From UBA6168 sp964508135 (lineage in GTDB: Bacteria > Bacteroidota > Bacteroidia > Chitinophagales > Saprospiraceae), in NCBI GenBank assembly GCA_964508135.1, contig CAZDSU010000033.1, positions 7,280 to 71,279 of the forward strand: a DNA stretch of 64,000 bases, written 5' to 3'. A model generated the notes under the pieces. The model searched no databases. It had not been told where the DNA came from and saw only the letters and a program-made list of their open reading frames with translations. A program made the position numbers and the translations under genes. Shown here one piece after another: positions 25,054-33,067 of this stretch; the stretch's first letter is position 1, and each line of letters begins with the position of its first letter.

Positions 25054-25991
25054 TGTTTAAACTACCTGACAAATTTCCTAGTTCAAGGGATGATGTGCAT
25101 GAGTTAGCCGACTCCTATGAATACAACTGTCTTTTGAGCAAAGATGGAGGGACGCCCTTCCACCATGTCTTTCGAGCAGCTTCCATTGCCGATGATGAAC
25201 TGAAAGCAGAAGGCATTGAGGATGAAGACGATGATTTCAATGGTGATAGATTGAATGAAGTATGCATTGAAATTCTTCGAAGAAAACAAGCGTGCAGTGG
25301 TAACTATCCATTTTTGCTTGAAGATAGGGGGCGTAGGTTAAAGTTAAGCCTACTTGAAAATGATTGGTCGGCCATTGTTTATACCTATTTACTGCTTGCA
25401 ACTCGCTTGAATATGACAAAGGATAGGGTTCATGCTCAAGTTGATGGAACACTTCTTTTTGAGAAATTCTCTGCTCAAGTAGCTAAAAACTATTGGGGCG
25501 AAAGGGCAGGTAGTAAAGTTTTTGGTACAGCAGCTACAGGTGAAGGATTCGAAAGTAAAATAACAGATTTGTGTAAAAGCATCGGAGAGGGACAGGGATT
25601 CAAAAGTAAAAATAAGTCTCGACCAACAGAAAAAGACGCCAAACTTGATGTAGTTGTCTGGAAAGGCTTTAATGATGAAAACCCTGCTAAACTAATTGGT
25701 TTTGGTCAGTGCAAAACTGGTACGCATTGGGAGGATGAACTTTCACAACTGCAACCTGAAGTATTTTGTGATAGTTGGTTTGAAGACCCACTGGTAGTAA
25801 AGCCTGTTCGCTTGTTTTTTATAACAGATTCTTTTCCGGTTGACAAATGGTTTAGTAAAGCCAGAAGCGCAGGGATAATTTTTGACCGCTTTAGAATAAT
25901 GGATTTCTTGCCCACAGACAAAGACGAGCTATTGGAATATCAAATCAGAACTTGGGTTGCCTCAGCATTAACCTACTTAAAGGCCGCATAA
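25053..25991 (+). CDS. Probable PD-(D/E)xK-type restriction endonuclease-like protein
   Basis: 312 residues, no family I can name. Residues 194-225 contain EKDAKLDVVVWKGF followed by KLIGFGQCKTGTHW. Here Asp199 and Gln219-Cys-Lys221 form the D...(E/Q)xK core of PD-(D/E)xK nucleases, with Glu167 in GFESKI as a possible helix residue. The acidic N-terminal 130 residues are mostly helical. The start codon overlaps the ParB-like stop by one base, so the two are co-translated. With the divergent methyltransferase this suggests a cleave-or-protect system. The motif is seen directly; nuclease activity is inferred. Confidence 0.65.
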   Translation: MFKLPDKFPSSRDDVHELADSYEYNCLLSKDGGTPFHHVFRAASIADDELKAEGIEDEDDDFNGDRLNEVCIEILRRKQACSGNYPFLLEDRGRRLKLSLLENDWSAIVYTYLLLATRLNMTKDRVHAQVDGTLLFEKFSAQVAKNYWGERAGSKVFGTAATGEGFESKITDLCKSIGEGQGFKSKNKSRPTEKDAKLDVVVWKGFNDENPAKLIGFGQCKTGTHWEDELSQLQPEVFCDSWFEDPLVVKPVRLFFITDSFPVDKWFSKARSAGIIFDRFRIMDFLPTDKDELLEYQIRTWVASALTYLKAA

Positions 25992-25992
25992 C

Positions 25993-27885
25993 TCAATACG
26001 CTCTCTCATCTTTCCCCTCTATGTAATTGACAAAAGCCCGGTTCACCACTTTGTTGCCGCCGGGTGTGGGGTAGTCACCGGAGAAATACCAGTCGCCTAG
26101 GTGGTCTGGACAGGCGTTGTGCAGGCCTTCGAGGCTTTGGTAGATGACCTCCACGGCGGGTGTGATGCCTTTTGGCGTGACGATTTCGGCGATTTTCTGG
26201 CTGATTTCGTCAGCGGTGAAATGGGCGTACAGGGACTGCACTTCGTTTTTCATTTCTTCCTTTGGCAAATTGAGCTGTGCCTTGCAGCGCTCGTAGGTTT
26301 CGTTGAGCAAGTGCGTCTGGTTGGTGTCCTTGAGCAGCTCGACGAGGGCACGGAAGGCCACGAAGTCCTTCATCTTTGACATGTCAATGCCGTAGCAGTC
26401 GGGGTAGCGGATTTGTGGGGCACTGCTCACAATGATGATTTTCTTTGGGCGCAGGCGGGCGACGATGCGGATGATGCTCTCCTTCAGCGTGGTGCCCCGC
26501 ACGATGCTGTCGTCGAGGAGCACGAGGGTATCCTCCTCGTTGCGGACGAGGCCGTAGGTAACGTCGTAGCCGTGCGTGACCATCTCGCCACGGGATGCGT
26601 CGTCGGCGATGAAGGTGCGCAGCTTGGCGTCCTTGTGTACCAGTTTTTCGACCCGTGGGGTGAGGGCGAGTATTTTTTGGAGTGCTTCTGTGGAGGGGTT
26701 TTCGCCGAGGTCCTTTATTTTTTGCAGCTTGATTTCGTTCAGGCGTTTTTCAATGCCTTTTACCAAGCCAAAAAAGGCGCTTTCGGCGGTGTTTGGCACA
26801 AAGGAAAAGACGGTGCGCTCGATGTCGTAGTCAACGGCTTCGAGCACAGCGGTGGTAAGCTGGTCGCCGAGTTGCTGGCGTTCGGTATAAATGTCCCGGT
26901 CGTTGCCACGGGAGAAGTAGATGCGCTCGAAGGAGCAGGATTTTCGTTCAACGGGGTCTGCGAATGGCAGTTCACTGACGATCCCGTTGCGCTTGATGAT
27001 GAGGGCGTGGCCGGGCTTTATCTCTTGTATTTTGGAGAAATGCACATCAAACGCCGTCTGGATGGGCGCCCGCTCTGAGGTGACCACCACCACTTCATCG
27101 TCCTGGTAGTAGAAAGCTGGGCGGATGCCGTGGGGGTCACGCATTACGAAGGCATCGCCGTGGCCGGTCATGCCGGCCATGGTGTAGCCGCCATCGAAGC
27201 GCTTGGTGGCCCGCTGGAGCAAGCGCTGAACATCGAGGTTGTCGAAAATAAGCTCGTTGATTTCGAGGTCGGAGAGGCCGTCGGGCTTGTGCCAGGTGTA
27301 GAGGCGCTGCACCTCGTCGTCGAGGAAGTGTCCGATTTTTTCGAGCACGGTGACGGTGTCGGTCTGCTCCATGGGGTACTGGCCGAGTTCGACGAGTTCC
27401 TGAAAAAGCTCGTCCACGTTGGTCAGGTTGAAATTGCCAGCGATGACTAGGGTGCGCTGTATCCAGTTGCTCTTGCGGATGAAGGGGTGTACGTTCTTGA
27501 CGCTGTTGGCGCCGTGGGTGCCGTAGCGGAGGTGTCCGAGCATCAGTTCGCCGGTGAAGGGGGTGTTCTCCTTGAGCCAAACGGCGTCCTTGAGTTGGCT
27601 TTTTTTGAGGTGGTTGAAGTTGTCATACACCTCCTCGAAGATGGTCTGGATGGAATTGTTGCCGCTGCAGCGCTTGCGGTGGATGATCTTTGTGCCGGGG
27701 CGGCTGTTGAGCTTGACGGTAGCGATACCTGCGCCATCTTGCCCCCGGTTGCGCTGTTTTTCCATCAACAGGTGCAGCTTGTTGATGCCGTAGAGGGCAG
27801 TGCCGTACTTCTCGACGTAATAATTTAGGGGTTTTAGCAGGCGAATCATTGCGATGCCGCACTCGTGTTTGATAAAATCACTCAT
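25993..27885 (-). CDS. purF: Amidophosphoribosyltransferase (long Bacteroidota form)
   Basis: 630 residues. PurF makes 5-phosphoribosylamine from PRPP and glutamine, the first step of purine synthesis. After a short propeptide, Cys9 in KHECGIAMI is the glutaminase nucleophile. The glutaminase domain shows KQRNRGQDGAGIAT, LMLGHLRYGTHG and FDGGYTMAGM. The phosphoribosyltransferase domain has VLLDDSIVRGTTLKESI as the PRPP site and SSAPQIRYPDCYGIDM. E. coli PurF has about 505 residues; the extra length lies in the middle and at the C-terminus, as in many Bacteroidota. ATG 27885 fits the family start. A TACCTTTG box lies 62 bases upstream. Confidence 0.93.
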   Translation of the reverse strand: MSDFIKHECGIAMIRLLKPLNYYVEKYGTALYGINKLHLLMEKQRNRGQDGAGIATVKLNSRPGTKIIHRKRCSGNNSIQTIFEEVYDNFNHLKKSQLKDAVWLKENTPFTGELMLGHLRYGTHGANSVKNVHPFIRKSNWIQRTLVIAGNFNLTNVDELFQELVELGQYPMEQTDTVTVLEKIGHFLDDEVQRLYTWHKPDGLSDLEINELIFDNLDVQRLLQRATKRFDGGYTMAGMTGHGDAFVMRDPHGIRPAFYYQDDEVVVVTSERAPIQTAFDVHFSKIQEIKPGHALIIKRNGIVSELPFADPVERKSCSFERIYFSRGNDRDIYTERQQLGDQLTTAVLEAVDYDIERTVFSFVPNTAESAFFGLVKGIEKRLNEIKLQKIKDLGENPSTEALQKILALTPRVEKLVHKDAKLRTFIADDASRGEMVTHGYDVTYGLVRNEEDTLVLLDDSIVRGTTLKESIIRIVARLRPKKIIIVSSAPQIRYPDCYGIDMSKMKDFVAFRALVELLKDTNQTHLLNETYERCKAQLNLPKEEMKNEVQSLYAHFTADEISQKIAEIVTPKGITPAVEVIYQSLEGLHNACPDHLGDWYFSGDYPTPGGNKVVNRAFVNYIEGKDERAY

Positions 27886-27946
27886 TTTTGCAGTTGAATG
27901 TTGGCTTTTGGTATTTAGCTTTTGGCTATTGGCCACCAACGAGCCA

Positions 27947-27954
27947 CAAAGGTA
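27947..27954 (-). promoter_or_regulatory. -7 box of purF
   Basis: TACCTTTG on the minus strand, an exact TAnnTTTG match, 62 bases before the purF ATG. The leader between contains repeats of the word GGCTTTTGG (complement of the plus-strand text at 27900-27935). Confidence 0.5.
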
Positions 27955-28004
27955 AGCTGAAAAGAAATTCAGCCCAAACGGAATAAAACACTCATTTTAA
28001 CATC

Positions 28005-28391
28005 ATGAACAAAACACCACTGTACAAACGGCTTGAAAAAGAACTGGAAGGGTACAAGAATATACTGTCGCAGGCGGCAGAAGTCATTCAAGACCAGGAC
28101 GTCTCGAAGTTCCCGATTTTTGTCATCCACCAGAACATAGTGGATATTGGCATAAATATCGTGGATAAGGAGGTGGTACAGGGCAATTGGTCCGTCAATG
28201 CTTCCACGCTGGAGGAGTTTGTCACCAAGCAGATAATCGCTGAGGAAAAAGTGGAAGATTTTCAATCGCTTTACCGTTCCCACCACGATGACCTCTGCCT
28301 TTTTGCCTTGAGCGAGTTGGGGGCCAACTTCATTTTTTTACCAAAAAACAGTGAATCGCAGGAGGAAAGTCCTGAGCCGCCTTCAAACTGA
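28005..28391 (+). CDS. Hypothetical protein of the Bacteroidota
   Basis: 128 residues, soluble and acidic, with no signal peptide or membrane helix. It begins MNKTPLYKRLEKELEGYKNI, continues LSQAAEVIQDQDVSKFPIFV and IHQNIVDIGINIVDKEV, and ends in a Ser/Glu/Pro-rich tail. I do not recognise a characterised family. It is divergent from purF and 80 bases before a hybrid histidine kinase gene in the same direction. It may be co-transcribed with that kinase, but no functional link is visible. Confidence 0.7.
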   Translation: MNKTPLYKRLEKELEGYKNILSQAAEVIQDQDVSKFPIFVIHQNIVDIGINIVDKEVVQGNWSVNASTLEEFVTKQIIAEEKVEDFQSLYRSHHDDLCLFALSELGANFIFLPKNSESQEESPEPPSN

Positions 28392-28471
28392 GTCAAAATG
28401 CCTGTGATGTCAAACGATAGATAGACTTTCGCAACGCCCGTTTCTAGTTATCCCCCCAACGATAACTCATT

Positions 28472-30775
28472 ATGGTTTCAAATTCGACACTCGTATCTAC
28501 AAATAAAGTCCTGCTGGTGGAGGACAACCCCGGCGATGCCCGGCTGGTAGAAATCTACCTGTTGGAGTCCGATTTGCAAAATTGCGAGGTCATCAACAAG
28601 GTCACGTTGGCAGAGGCCATCACGACACTGGAGTCGGGAGAGGAGTTTGCGGCCATCCTACTTGATTTGACCCTTCCCGACAGCCGGGGCTTCGAGACGC
28701 TTGAGCGGCTGCTGGCAAAGTTTCCACAGAAAAACATTATCGTGCTCACCGGCTACTCCGACAAGGAAATGGGCCTGCGGGCCGTAAAGGCTGGGGCACA
28801 AGATTTTTTGGTAAAAGGTGCCTTTGACTCCGAGCTGCTGGCCAAGTCGCTGCGCTTTTCCATTGAACGCACCAAGGTGCTGAAGCGTTTGGAGGAGACC
28901 CAGCGCATTGCAAACATTGGCAACTGGGAGTACTTCCCGGTTCCAAGGGTATTCAACGCCACGGATGAGCTTTACCGAATTTTTGGACATGGTGAAGATA
29001 GGTTGCAAGTGAACTGCGATATGCTGAACGATCCCGATTGCCCGCTCAGCATATTGAAAGAAGTACACGACGAGGTGGACATCGTGGGCAGCCTAAAAAA
29101 GGACTTGAAGATACAGCAAAAAAACGGAGACTACCGCTACGTGTCCGTGCAATGCAACCTCCGGCAAGACGAGAGCAACCAATTGGTTTACCTTGGCATC
29201 ATTCAGGACATCACAGAGCGAAAACTGGCCGAGCAAGAAATTGTCAAGAGCCGGGAGCGATACCAAGAGATTTTCACCCAATCCAAGGATGCGCTGTTTA
29301 TCTGCACTTTTGATGGGAAGTTCATTGACTTCAACCAAGCTACGGTGGATGTATTTGGCTACTCCAGGGAGGAGCTACAGTCCATAAATGACGCCCATCA
29401 ACTGTATTACCCCCAGGAGCGGAAGAACGAGTTTTTGCTAAAGCTAAAGGCTCAAAAAGCTGTCAAGGACTTCGAAATCAGCATCGCCCACAAAAACAGG
29501 GAGGTCAGGGAGTGCATGATGACCGCCACCATCGTCATCACCGACGATTTTATCGGCTACAACTGCATCCTGCGCGACGTGACGGAGCTAAGGCAGGCCG
29601 AAAAAATACGCAAGGCCAGGGACCTCGCCCGGCAGGGCACCCAGATGAAGGAGCAGTTTCTTGCCAGCATCAGTCACGAGATGCGCACACCGATGAACGC
29701 CATCTTCGGCATGAGCAATATTCTGATGCAGATGAACCTCGAAGAGGAGCAGCAAAGTCTGGTGCAGAACATCAAGAACTCCTCGGAAATACTGCTGGGC
29801 GTGGTGAACGACATCCTCGAAATCAGCGCCATCCAGAACGGCAAGGTGGTGTTCGAGAACCAGCCCTTCGACCTGACCGAACTGCTGAACAACCTCACGA
29901 ACGTGATGCAGTACAAGGCGGAAGAAAAGGATATTTTCTTACAAGTAATCATCGAACCGGACGTGCCACGCTACATCAGCGGTGACAAGCTCCGCTTGAA
30001 CCAAGTGCTTTACAACCTCGTCGGCAACGCCGTTAAGTTTACCGACCAGGGCTTTGTCAAGATTTTTATTGAAAAACTGTACGATATTGGCTCAAGCATC
30101 CAGTTGAAATTCAGCGTGGCGGACACCGGCATTGGCATCTCGGCGGATAAAATCGAGGCCGTTTTCGAGACATTCACCCGGATACTTCGCAAGGACCGGA
30201 TATACGAGGGCACGGGCCTCGGCCTTTCCATCTGCAAAAACCTAGTGGAGTTGCAAGGCGGCAAGATTAGCGCCACCAGCGAGGAGGGGAAGGGTTCCAA
30301 GTTTTTCTTCGACCTTATTTTTGAAATGGCGGATGAAATTGTCCCCAATGGCAAAGCGCCGCAGGAGCCGGTTTTTGAGCTGCCAGATGATGCAAAGTTC
30401 AGCCTGCTTTTGGTCGAAGACCACAAAATGAACCAGCTCGTGGCCCGCAAAACGCTGGAGCGCAAATGGAAGGATATTGAAATCACCATCGCCGAAGATG
30501 GCCAGGTTGCCGTTGACCTGCTCCGGGAAAACAACTACGACATCGTGCTGATGGACATCCAAATGCCCGTGATGGACGGCTACGAGGCCACCAAAATCAT
30601 ACGGGAAACCTTTCCCCCCGACCGTGCCAACATAATAATCCTGGCCATGACCGCCCATGCCCATGTGGCCAGGGATGGGAAATACAAGGAGTACGGCATG
30701 GACGACTTCGTGCTGAAGCCTTTTGAGCCAGAAGACCTTTTTTGCAAAATTTCGAAATACGTAAAACATTTATAA
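28472..30775 (+). CDS. Hybrid sensor histidine kinase (REC-PAS-PAS-HisKA-HATPase-REC)
   Basis: 767 residues, no membrane segment. Order: receiver 13-130 with phospho-acceptor Asp65 in LLDLTLPDS; PAS/PAC about 145-253; second PAS about 262-380 (SRERYQEIFTQSKDALFICT); HisKA with phospho-His402 in FLASISHEMRTPMNAIFG; HATPase about 500-625 with N, G1 and G2 boxes (LYNLVGNAVKF, ADTGIGIS, GTGLGLSICKNLV); second receiver about 638-765 with Asp695 in VLMDIQMPVMDGYEAT. A leading receiver means the kinase is itself switched by another kinase. An Hpt gene follows three bases after the stop, completing a phosphorelay. No DNA-binding output is encoded nearby. Confidence 0.93.
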   Translation: MVSNSTLVSTNKVLLVEDNPGDARLVEIYLLESDLQNCEVINKVTLAEAITTLESGEEFAAILLDLTLPDSRGFETLERLLAKFPQKNIIVLTGYSDKEMGLRAVKAGAQDFLVKGAFDSELLAKSLRFSIERTKVLKRLEETQRIANIGNWEYFPVPRVFNATDELYRIFGHGEDRLQVNCDMLNDPDCPLSILKEVHDEVDIVGSLKKDLKIQQKNGDYRYVSVQCNLRQDESNQLVYLGIIQDITERKLAEQEIVKSRERYQEIFTQSKDALFICTFDGKFIDFNQATVDVFGYSREELQSINDAHQLYYPQERKNEFLLKLKAQKAVKDFEISIAHKNREVRECMMTATIVITDDFIGYNCILRDVTELRQAEKIRKARDLARQGTQMKEQFLASISHEMRTPMNAIFGMSNILMQMNLEEEQQSLVQNIKNSSEILLGVVNDILEISAIQNGKVVFENQPFDLTELLNNLTNVMQYKAEEKDIFLQVIIEPDVPRYISGDKLRLNQVLYNLVGNAVKFTDQGFVKIFIEKLYDIGSSIQLKFSVADTGIGISADKIEAVFETFTRILRKDRIYEGTGLGLSICKNLVELQGGKISATSEEGKGSKFFFDLIFEMADEIVPNGKAPQEPVFELPDDAKFSLLLVEDHKMNQLVARKTLERKWKDIEITIAEDGQVAVDLLRENNYDIVLMDIQMPVMDGYEATKIIRETFPPDRANIIILAMTAHAHVARDGKYKEYGMDDFVLKPFEPEDLFCKISKYVKHL

Positions 30776-30778
30776 TCC

Positions 30779-31138
30779 ATGGAAGCTACTGCCGCCAACA
30801 GCATCAACCTCGACTACCTGTACCTCATGGCCGATAATGACGAAGAAATGATTCAGACCATGCTGGCCATGCTCCTGGAGGAGTTGCCAGAAGAAATGGG
30901 CAAGGTTCGGGAACTGTGCCTAGCCGAGAATTGGGATGAGCTGACAATGGTAAGCCACAAAATGAAGTCAACACTGGCTTTTGTCGGCAACGACCCCATG
31001 ACCAACGCAAACAAGGAGCTGGAGCGGATTACGAAATACAAGACTGAACTTGAACTCGTCCCAAGCCTCGTGGCCACGCTCGATGACCATCTACCTGCGG
31101 TGATGGAAGCTCTTGAAAAGGAAGCCAACGGTGCTTGA
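30779..31138 (+). CDS. Hpt-domain phosphotransfer protein
   Basis: 119 residues, a four-helix Hpt domain. The phospho-accepting His60 is in VSHKMKSTLAFVG, the typical SHxxKS motif. The start lies three bases after the stop of the hybrid kinase gene, so the two share an operon. The protein would relay phosphate between the kinase's C-terminal receiver and another receiver. No further partner is encoded here. Confidence 0.88.
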   Translation: MEATAANSINLDYLYLMADNDEEMIQTMLAMLLEELPEEMGKVRELCLAENWDELTMVSHKMKSTLAFVGNDPMTNANKELERITKYKTELELVPSLVATLDDHLPAVMEALEKEANGA

Positions 31139-31196
31139 GGAAGTTCTTAAAGAATTTTTTTTTAAATCAGAACTTTTCAAAATTGCGAAATCGTTA

Positions 31197-31204
31197 TACC
31201 TTTG
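31197..31204 (+). promoter_or_regulatory. -7 box of tRNA-Gln
   Basis: TACCTTTG followed by CC, an exact TAnnTTTG match 30 bases before the tRNA. A weak TTTT lies at the expected -33 position (31174). Confidence 0.55.
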
Positions 31205-31234
31205 CCACGCTTTTGAAAAAAGCAGTTTGAAGTT

Positions 31235-31305
31235 TGGCCTATGGTGTAACGGTAGCACATCAGATTTTGGTTCTGCCTGTCGAGGTTCGAATCCTTGTAG
31301 GCCAA
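31235..31305 (+). tRNA. tRNA-Gln (anticodon TTG)
   Basis: The acceptor stem TGGCCTA pairs with TAGGCCA (seven base pairs), with discriminator A. The D arm contains GGTGTAACGGTAGCAC, the anticodon loop is TTTTGGT with anticodon TTG, and the T arm is GAGGTTCGAATCCTTG. The outermost anticodon-stem pair is a mismatch. CCA is not encoded. It reads CAA (and probably CAG) codons. A terminator follows directly. Confidence 0.93.
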
Positions 31306-31306
31306 C

Positions 31307-31344
31307 AAAAAAGCCCTTGTCGGTATACCCGCGAGGGCTTTTTC
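31307..31344 (+). terminator. Intrinsic terminator of tRNA-Gln
   Basis: AAAAAAGCCCT pairs with AGGGCTTTTT across a GC-containing loop, with a T-run at the 3' end. It starts two bases after the tRNA. Confidence 0.8.
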
Positions 31345-31490
31345 TTTGTGCGCCAGTATGGGCGATAGCTTGGCGTGGTCAAGCGCTTGGGCGTACCGAC
31401 AGAACTGCCCAACAGGTGACGAAAAGGCGCTCTTTGGGTAAAATCAGCGACGTTACTTGATTTATTTTAAAGAATTTAGGGCCGTAATTT

Positions 31491-31498
31491 TAGCTTTG
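31491..31498 (+). promoter_or_regulatory. -7 box before the helical hypothetical gene
   Basis: TAGCTTTG, an exact TAnnTTTG match, 37 bases before the ATG at 31536. Confidence 0.5.
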
Positions 31499-31535
31499 TT
31501 GAAACAGGAAAGCTGGAATTTTCACCGACCGTCAA

Positions 31536-32984
31536 ATGCTCAACACCAAACTCGTTGCCTTCCTCCGCACTTTTTCCCGATTTGACCTTGCTCAGTTTCG
31601 CAAATACCTCGTTTCGCCCTTTTTCAACGAAAAGGAGGAGTTGACGCACCTGTTCGAGCAGTTGGCAGCAGCGGAAATGCTGACGGGAAAGTCCGAAAAA
31701 AATGTCGAAAAGCTGGGCTTGTGGCAAAAGCTGTTCCCCGGCACGGCCTACGACGACGTGCGTTTCCGGAGGCTCTGCTCTGACCTGATGCGGCAGGCGA
31801 TGGACTTCACGGCCTACAATCAGTACGTCTCCAACCCTGCTACTGGGCAGGTGTTCTTGCTCCATGCCCTGGCCAGTACCCGCCTCGAAAAGCACTTCGA
31901 TGGAGTACTGCGGCAGGTCGAACTTTCGCAGGAAAAAGCAGGGCTGCGGGATGCCGATTTCCACTACCTGTCGTACATGCTGCACCGCCGCAGGCACGAG
32001 CACCTGGAGCATATTTCGCCAAAAACGGCTGCGTTTGACCCCATCGAAAAGGCAGACTTCCACCTCGATTGCTACTATTTTGCCAAAAAACTTGAGCACT
32101 ACTGCGATGCCCTCGGCTACCGAAACATGGTCTCCGAAACGGCCAAGGTGTCATTGTTTCCCGATTTTCTGAAGTATTTGGAGAAAAGTATTTACCTCTC
32201 CGAGCCGGTGGTAAGGGCTTGGTACCTCGTGGCCCGCATGATGCTGCGCCCGGACGAGGCGCATTTTTTTCAGGAAATGAAATTGCTGCTCGAAACACAG
32301 GCCACCAGCTTTCAACCGAAGGAATTGCAGACCCTGTTCATCCACTCGATGAACTACTGCATTGACACCAAGATAAACCATGGACGGGAGGACTACTACG
32401 GCGAGCTTTTTTCGCTCTACCGCATCGCCCTCGACCGGGAGATCATCTTCGATAACGGCGAGCTGAACCCGCACCACTACAAGAACATCATCACCATTTC
32501 GCTGCACATACGGGAGCTGGACTGGACCGAAAACTTCATCCGGGACTACACGCACCGCCTGCCCAAAAGCGACCAAGAGAACGCCCTGAACTACAACTTG
32601 GCACACGTCTATTTTTATCAAAAACACTATGACCGGGTCATCGAACTGCTGCGGGAGGTGGAGTACCAAACCATTGCCTACTCGCTCGGCAGCCGGATGC
32701 TGCTGATGCGCACTTACTTCGAGCTGAGGGAAGACCAAGCGCTGGACTCGTTGATTGACAGTTACAGCATCTTTTTGAGGCGCAACCGCCTGATTTCCAG
32801 GGATGTAAAGCAGCAATACCTCAACATGCTCCGCTTCACCCGGAAGTTGTTCCTGCTTGCCCCATTTGACAAAAAAGGCTTCGAAAAAACCCGGCAGGAA
32901 ATCGAAAACTGCAAGTCGCTGGCCGCCAAAAAATGGCTACTGGAAAAGGCGGGAGCAGTGGGGGGCATTCCATCAGGCGCATAA
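31536..32984 (+). CDS. Helical hypothetical protein, TPR-like
   Basis: 482 residues, cytoplasmic by appearance (no signal or membrane helix), almost entirely alpha-helical and rich in Leu, Arg, Tyr and Phe. The N-terminus reads LVAFLRTFSRFDLAQFRKYL. Later helices, such as ALNYNLAHVYFYQKHYDRVI followed by LLREVEYQ, have the spacing of tetratricopeptide-like repeats. I do not recognise a named family; similar long helical proteins with SRFDLxxFRKYLxSP starts occur in Saprospiria. It lies between tRNA-Gln and porZ, with its own promoter. Scaffold or adaptor function would be a guess. Confidence 0.75.
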   Translation: MLNTKLVAFLRTFSRFDLAQFRKYLVSPFFNEKEELTHLFEQLAAAEMLTGKSEKNVEKLGLWQKLFPGTAYDDVRFRRLCSDLMRQAMDFTAYNQYVSNPATGQVFLLHALASTRLEKHFDGVLRQVELSQEKAGLRDADFHYLSYMLHRRRHEHLEHISPKTAAFDPIEKADFHLDCYYFAKKLEHYCDALGYRNMVSETAKVSLFPDFLKYLEKSIYLSEPVVRAWYLVARMMLRPDEAHFFQEMKLLLETQATSFQPKELQTLFIHSMNYCIDTKINHGREDYYGELFSLYRIALDREIIFDNGELNPHHYKNIITISLHIRELDWTENFIRDYTHRLPKSDQENALNYNLAHVYFYQKHYDRVIELLREVEYQTIAYSLGSRMLLMRTYFELREDQALDSLIDSYSIFLRRNRLISRDVKQQYLNMLRFTRKLFLLAPFDKKGFEKTRQEIENCKSLAAKKWLLEKAGAVGGIPSGA

Positions 32985-33011
32985 TTTTAATACCATACCC
33001 CCAAACAATAA

Positions 33012-33019
33012 TAAATTTG
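33012..33019 (+). promoter_or_regulatory. -7 box of the porZ gene
   Basis: TAAATTTG followed by CC, an exact TAnnTTTG match, 48 bases before the porZ ATG. Confidence 0.45.
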
Positions 33020-33067
33020 CCACCTTGTTAGTGCTTTGACATTGACAAATTCACACCTTTTTGATTC

